From: an uncultured Paracoccaceae bacterium
GTDB lineage: Bacteria > Pseudomonadota > Alphaproteobacteria > Rhodobacterales > Rhodobacteraceae
Reading direction: 5' to 3'
DNA length: 5,753 bases
Assembly: GCA_937916485.1 (NCBI GenBank)
Contig: CALFSV010000110.1
Span: 1 to 5,753 of the forward strand
In this document: piece after piece, positions 5,461-5,753 of the stretch
How positions within the stretch are numbered: position 1 is the stretch's first letter
How the letters are laid out: every line of letters starts with the position of its first letter
The notes under the pieces: model-generated
The model's input: only the letters and a program-made list of their open reading frames with translations
Databases searched by the model: none
Told to the model about the DNA's origin: nothing
Translations under genes and position numbers: made by a program

Positions 5461-5466
5461 ATTGTA
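5461..5466 (-). promoter_or_regulatory. Candidate -10 box of the integrase gene
   Basis: The minus strand reads TACAAT then TGGTTT and the ATG at 5454, so the box ends six bases before the start codon. Transcription would then begin at or next to the ATG, giving a leaderless message, which fits the absence of a Shine-Dalgarno site. The -35 candidate at 17 bp (TTTTCC) is weak. Confidence 0.35.
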
Positions 5467-5531
5467 TGATCAAAAGTCTCAAAGGAAAACGAAACTTTGC
5501 AGCACGCGTTGTTGAGTTTCCAAAATCTTTG

Positions 5532-5593
5532 CTGGCAAACAGCAGAAAACTGCGATGCGAGCACAAATTTCTGGCAAACACTGTAAGTGCGAT
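5532..5593. repeat. Direct repeat pair between integrase and tRNA, candidate arm-type sites
   Basis: CTGGCAAACA occurs exactly at 5532-5541 and 5571-5580, a 39-bp period. Each copy is followed, after 9 or 7 bases, by TGCGAT (5551-5556 and 5588-5593). The repeated two-part unit between an integrase gene and its attachment site is what arm-type integrase or excisionase binding sites look like. Confidence 0.5.
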
Positions 5594-5625
5594 CATTGTG
5601 TTCAACAGGGTGATTCCGCCCACAC

Positions 5626-5656
5626 ATACACAGAAAACTGTGTATCGACTGTGTAT
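5626..5656. repeat. ATACACAG inverted and direct repeats near the attachment site
   Basis: ATACACAG (5626-5633), a 4-base AAAA loop, and CTGTGTAT (5638-5645) form a perfect 8-bp inverted repeat. The right arm is repeated directly, ACTGTGTAT at 5637-5645 and at 5648-5656, an 11-bp step that puts the copies on one face of the helix. This is another candidate integrase or directionality-factor binding cluster, 44 bp from the tRNA end. Confidence 0.5.
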
Positions 5657-5671
5657 GAGAAAATTTTGAGG

Positions 5672-5691
5672 AAAAAAGCGGCTAAGTGCTT
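5672..5691 (-). terminator. Weak candidate terminator after the tRNA
   Basis: Downstream of the tRNA on the minus strand, AAGC and GCTT (5688-5691 and 5676-5679) could pair around an 8-base loop, followed by a run of six T. The stem is only four pairs, so this is tentative. Confidence 0.25.
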
Positions 5692-5699
5692 GATTTTGT

Positions 5700-5740
5700 T
5701 GGAGGCGGGTACCGGAATCGAACCGGTGTACACGGATTTG
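5700..5740. other. Inferred attachment site (attL or attR) at the tRNA 3' end
   Basis: Integrases next to a tRNA gene usually recombine within its T-arm and 3' end, which the incoming element restores. The tRNA 3' part at 5700-5740 is therefore the expected core. I searched the rest of the window by eye for a second copy of the acceptor/T-arm segment and found none, so the other end would lie left of the window. Which bases are duplicated cannot be told here. Confidence 0.4.
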
Positions 5741-5753
5741 CAATCCGCTGCAT
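5700..5753 (-). tRNA. tRNA-Cys(GCA), 3' part (5' end outside the window)
   Basis: Read on the minus strand, the anticodon arm is GCGGA-TTGCAAA-TCCGT: a five-pair stem (last pair G-U) with a seven-base loop, T33 and anticodon GCA for cysteine. The T-arm is ACCGG-TTCGATT-CCGGT with the canonical TTCGA loop. The acceptor strand is ACCCGCC, then discriminator T and an encoded CCA ending at 5700. A U at position 73 is the known identity base of cysteine tRNAs, which supports the anticodon call. About the first 20 nucleotides (5' acceptor and most of the D-arm) lie beyond the window. Confidence 0.95.

Noticed and set aside
5366..5743. 125-codon minus-strand frame
   Set aside because: It overlaps both the integrase start and the tRNA, and is Phe/Arg/Ser-rich without motifs.

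Overview
The window reads as the integrase-bearing edge of an integrated mobile element. The right end carries the 3' part of a minus-strand tRNA-Cys(GCA) gene. About 245 bp beyond it starts a 509-residue tyrosine integrase transcribed in the same direction, which is the classic layout of an island inserted in a tRNA 3' end. The host is probably a Gram-negative proteobacterium. The style of the galU remnant and the encoded CCA on the tRNA suggest an alphaproteobacterium of moderate GC, but this is a weak inference.

Layout from left to right. Positions 1-1732 hold a tightly coupled plus-strand operon: the end of an AAA+ ATPase with a clamp-loader-like lid, then two proteins of exactly 243 residues each that I cannot assign. 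Each junction is a TGATG stop/start overlap. Positions 1746-1949 (minus) hold a short ribbon-helix-helix antitoxin-like protein with its own extended -10 promoter but no toxin gene. Positions 1950-2665 have no convincing gene but contain a perfect 13-bp palindrome (REP-like) and several dyads. Positions 2666-3016 (minus) are a galU remnant with the middle of the protein deleted in frame. Positions 3017-3361 are a repeat-rich intergenic region with five copies of an RTGAGATT motif, including a perfect 11-bp inverted pair. Positions 3362-3928 (plus) encode a 188-residue tyrosine recombinase that is only a catalytic domain. Positions 3925-5454 (minus) encode the large integrase, convergent with it, the two stop codons sharing a TTAA. 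Positions 5455-5699 carry direct and inverted repeats that look like integrase arm sites.

How it fits together: the large integrase most likely moves the element at tRNA-Cys. The solo recombinase may act on the repeats just upstream of itself. The galU fragment and the toxin-less antitoxin are signs of decay or shuffling. The left operon is the most interesting cargo: an AAA+ ATPase of clamp-loader type with two unknown partners, cut by the window edge. I can offer only a weak, memory-based resemblance of the first partner to the phage T4 clamp-loader subunit gp62.
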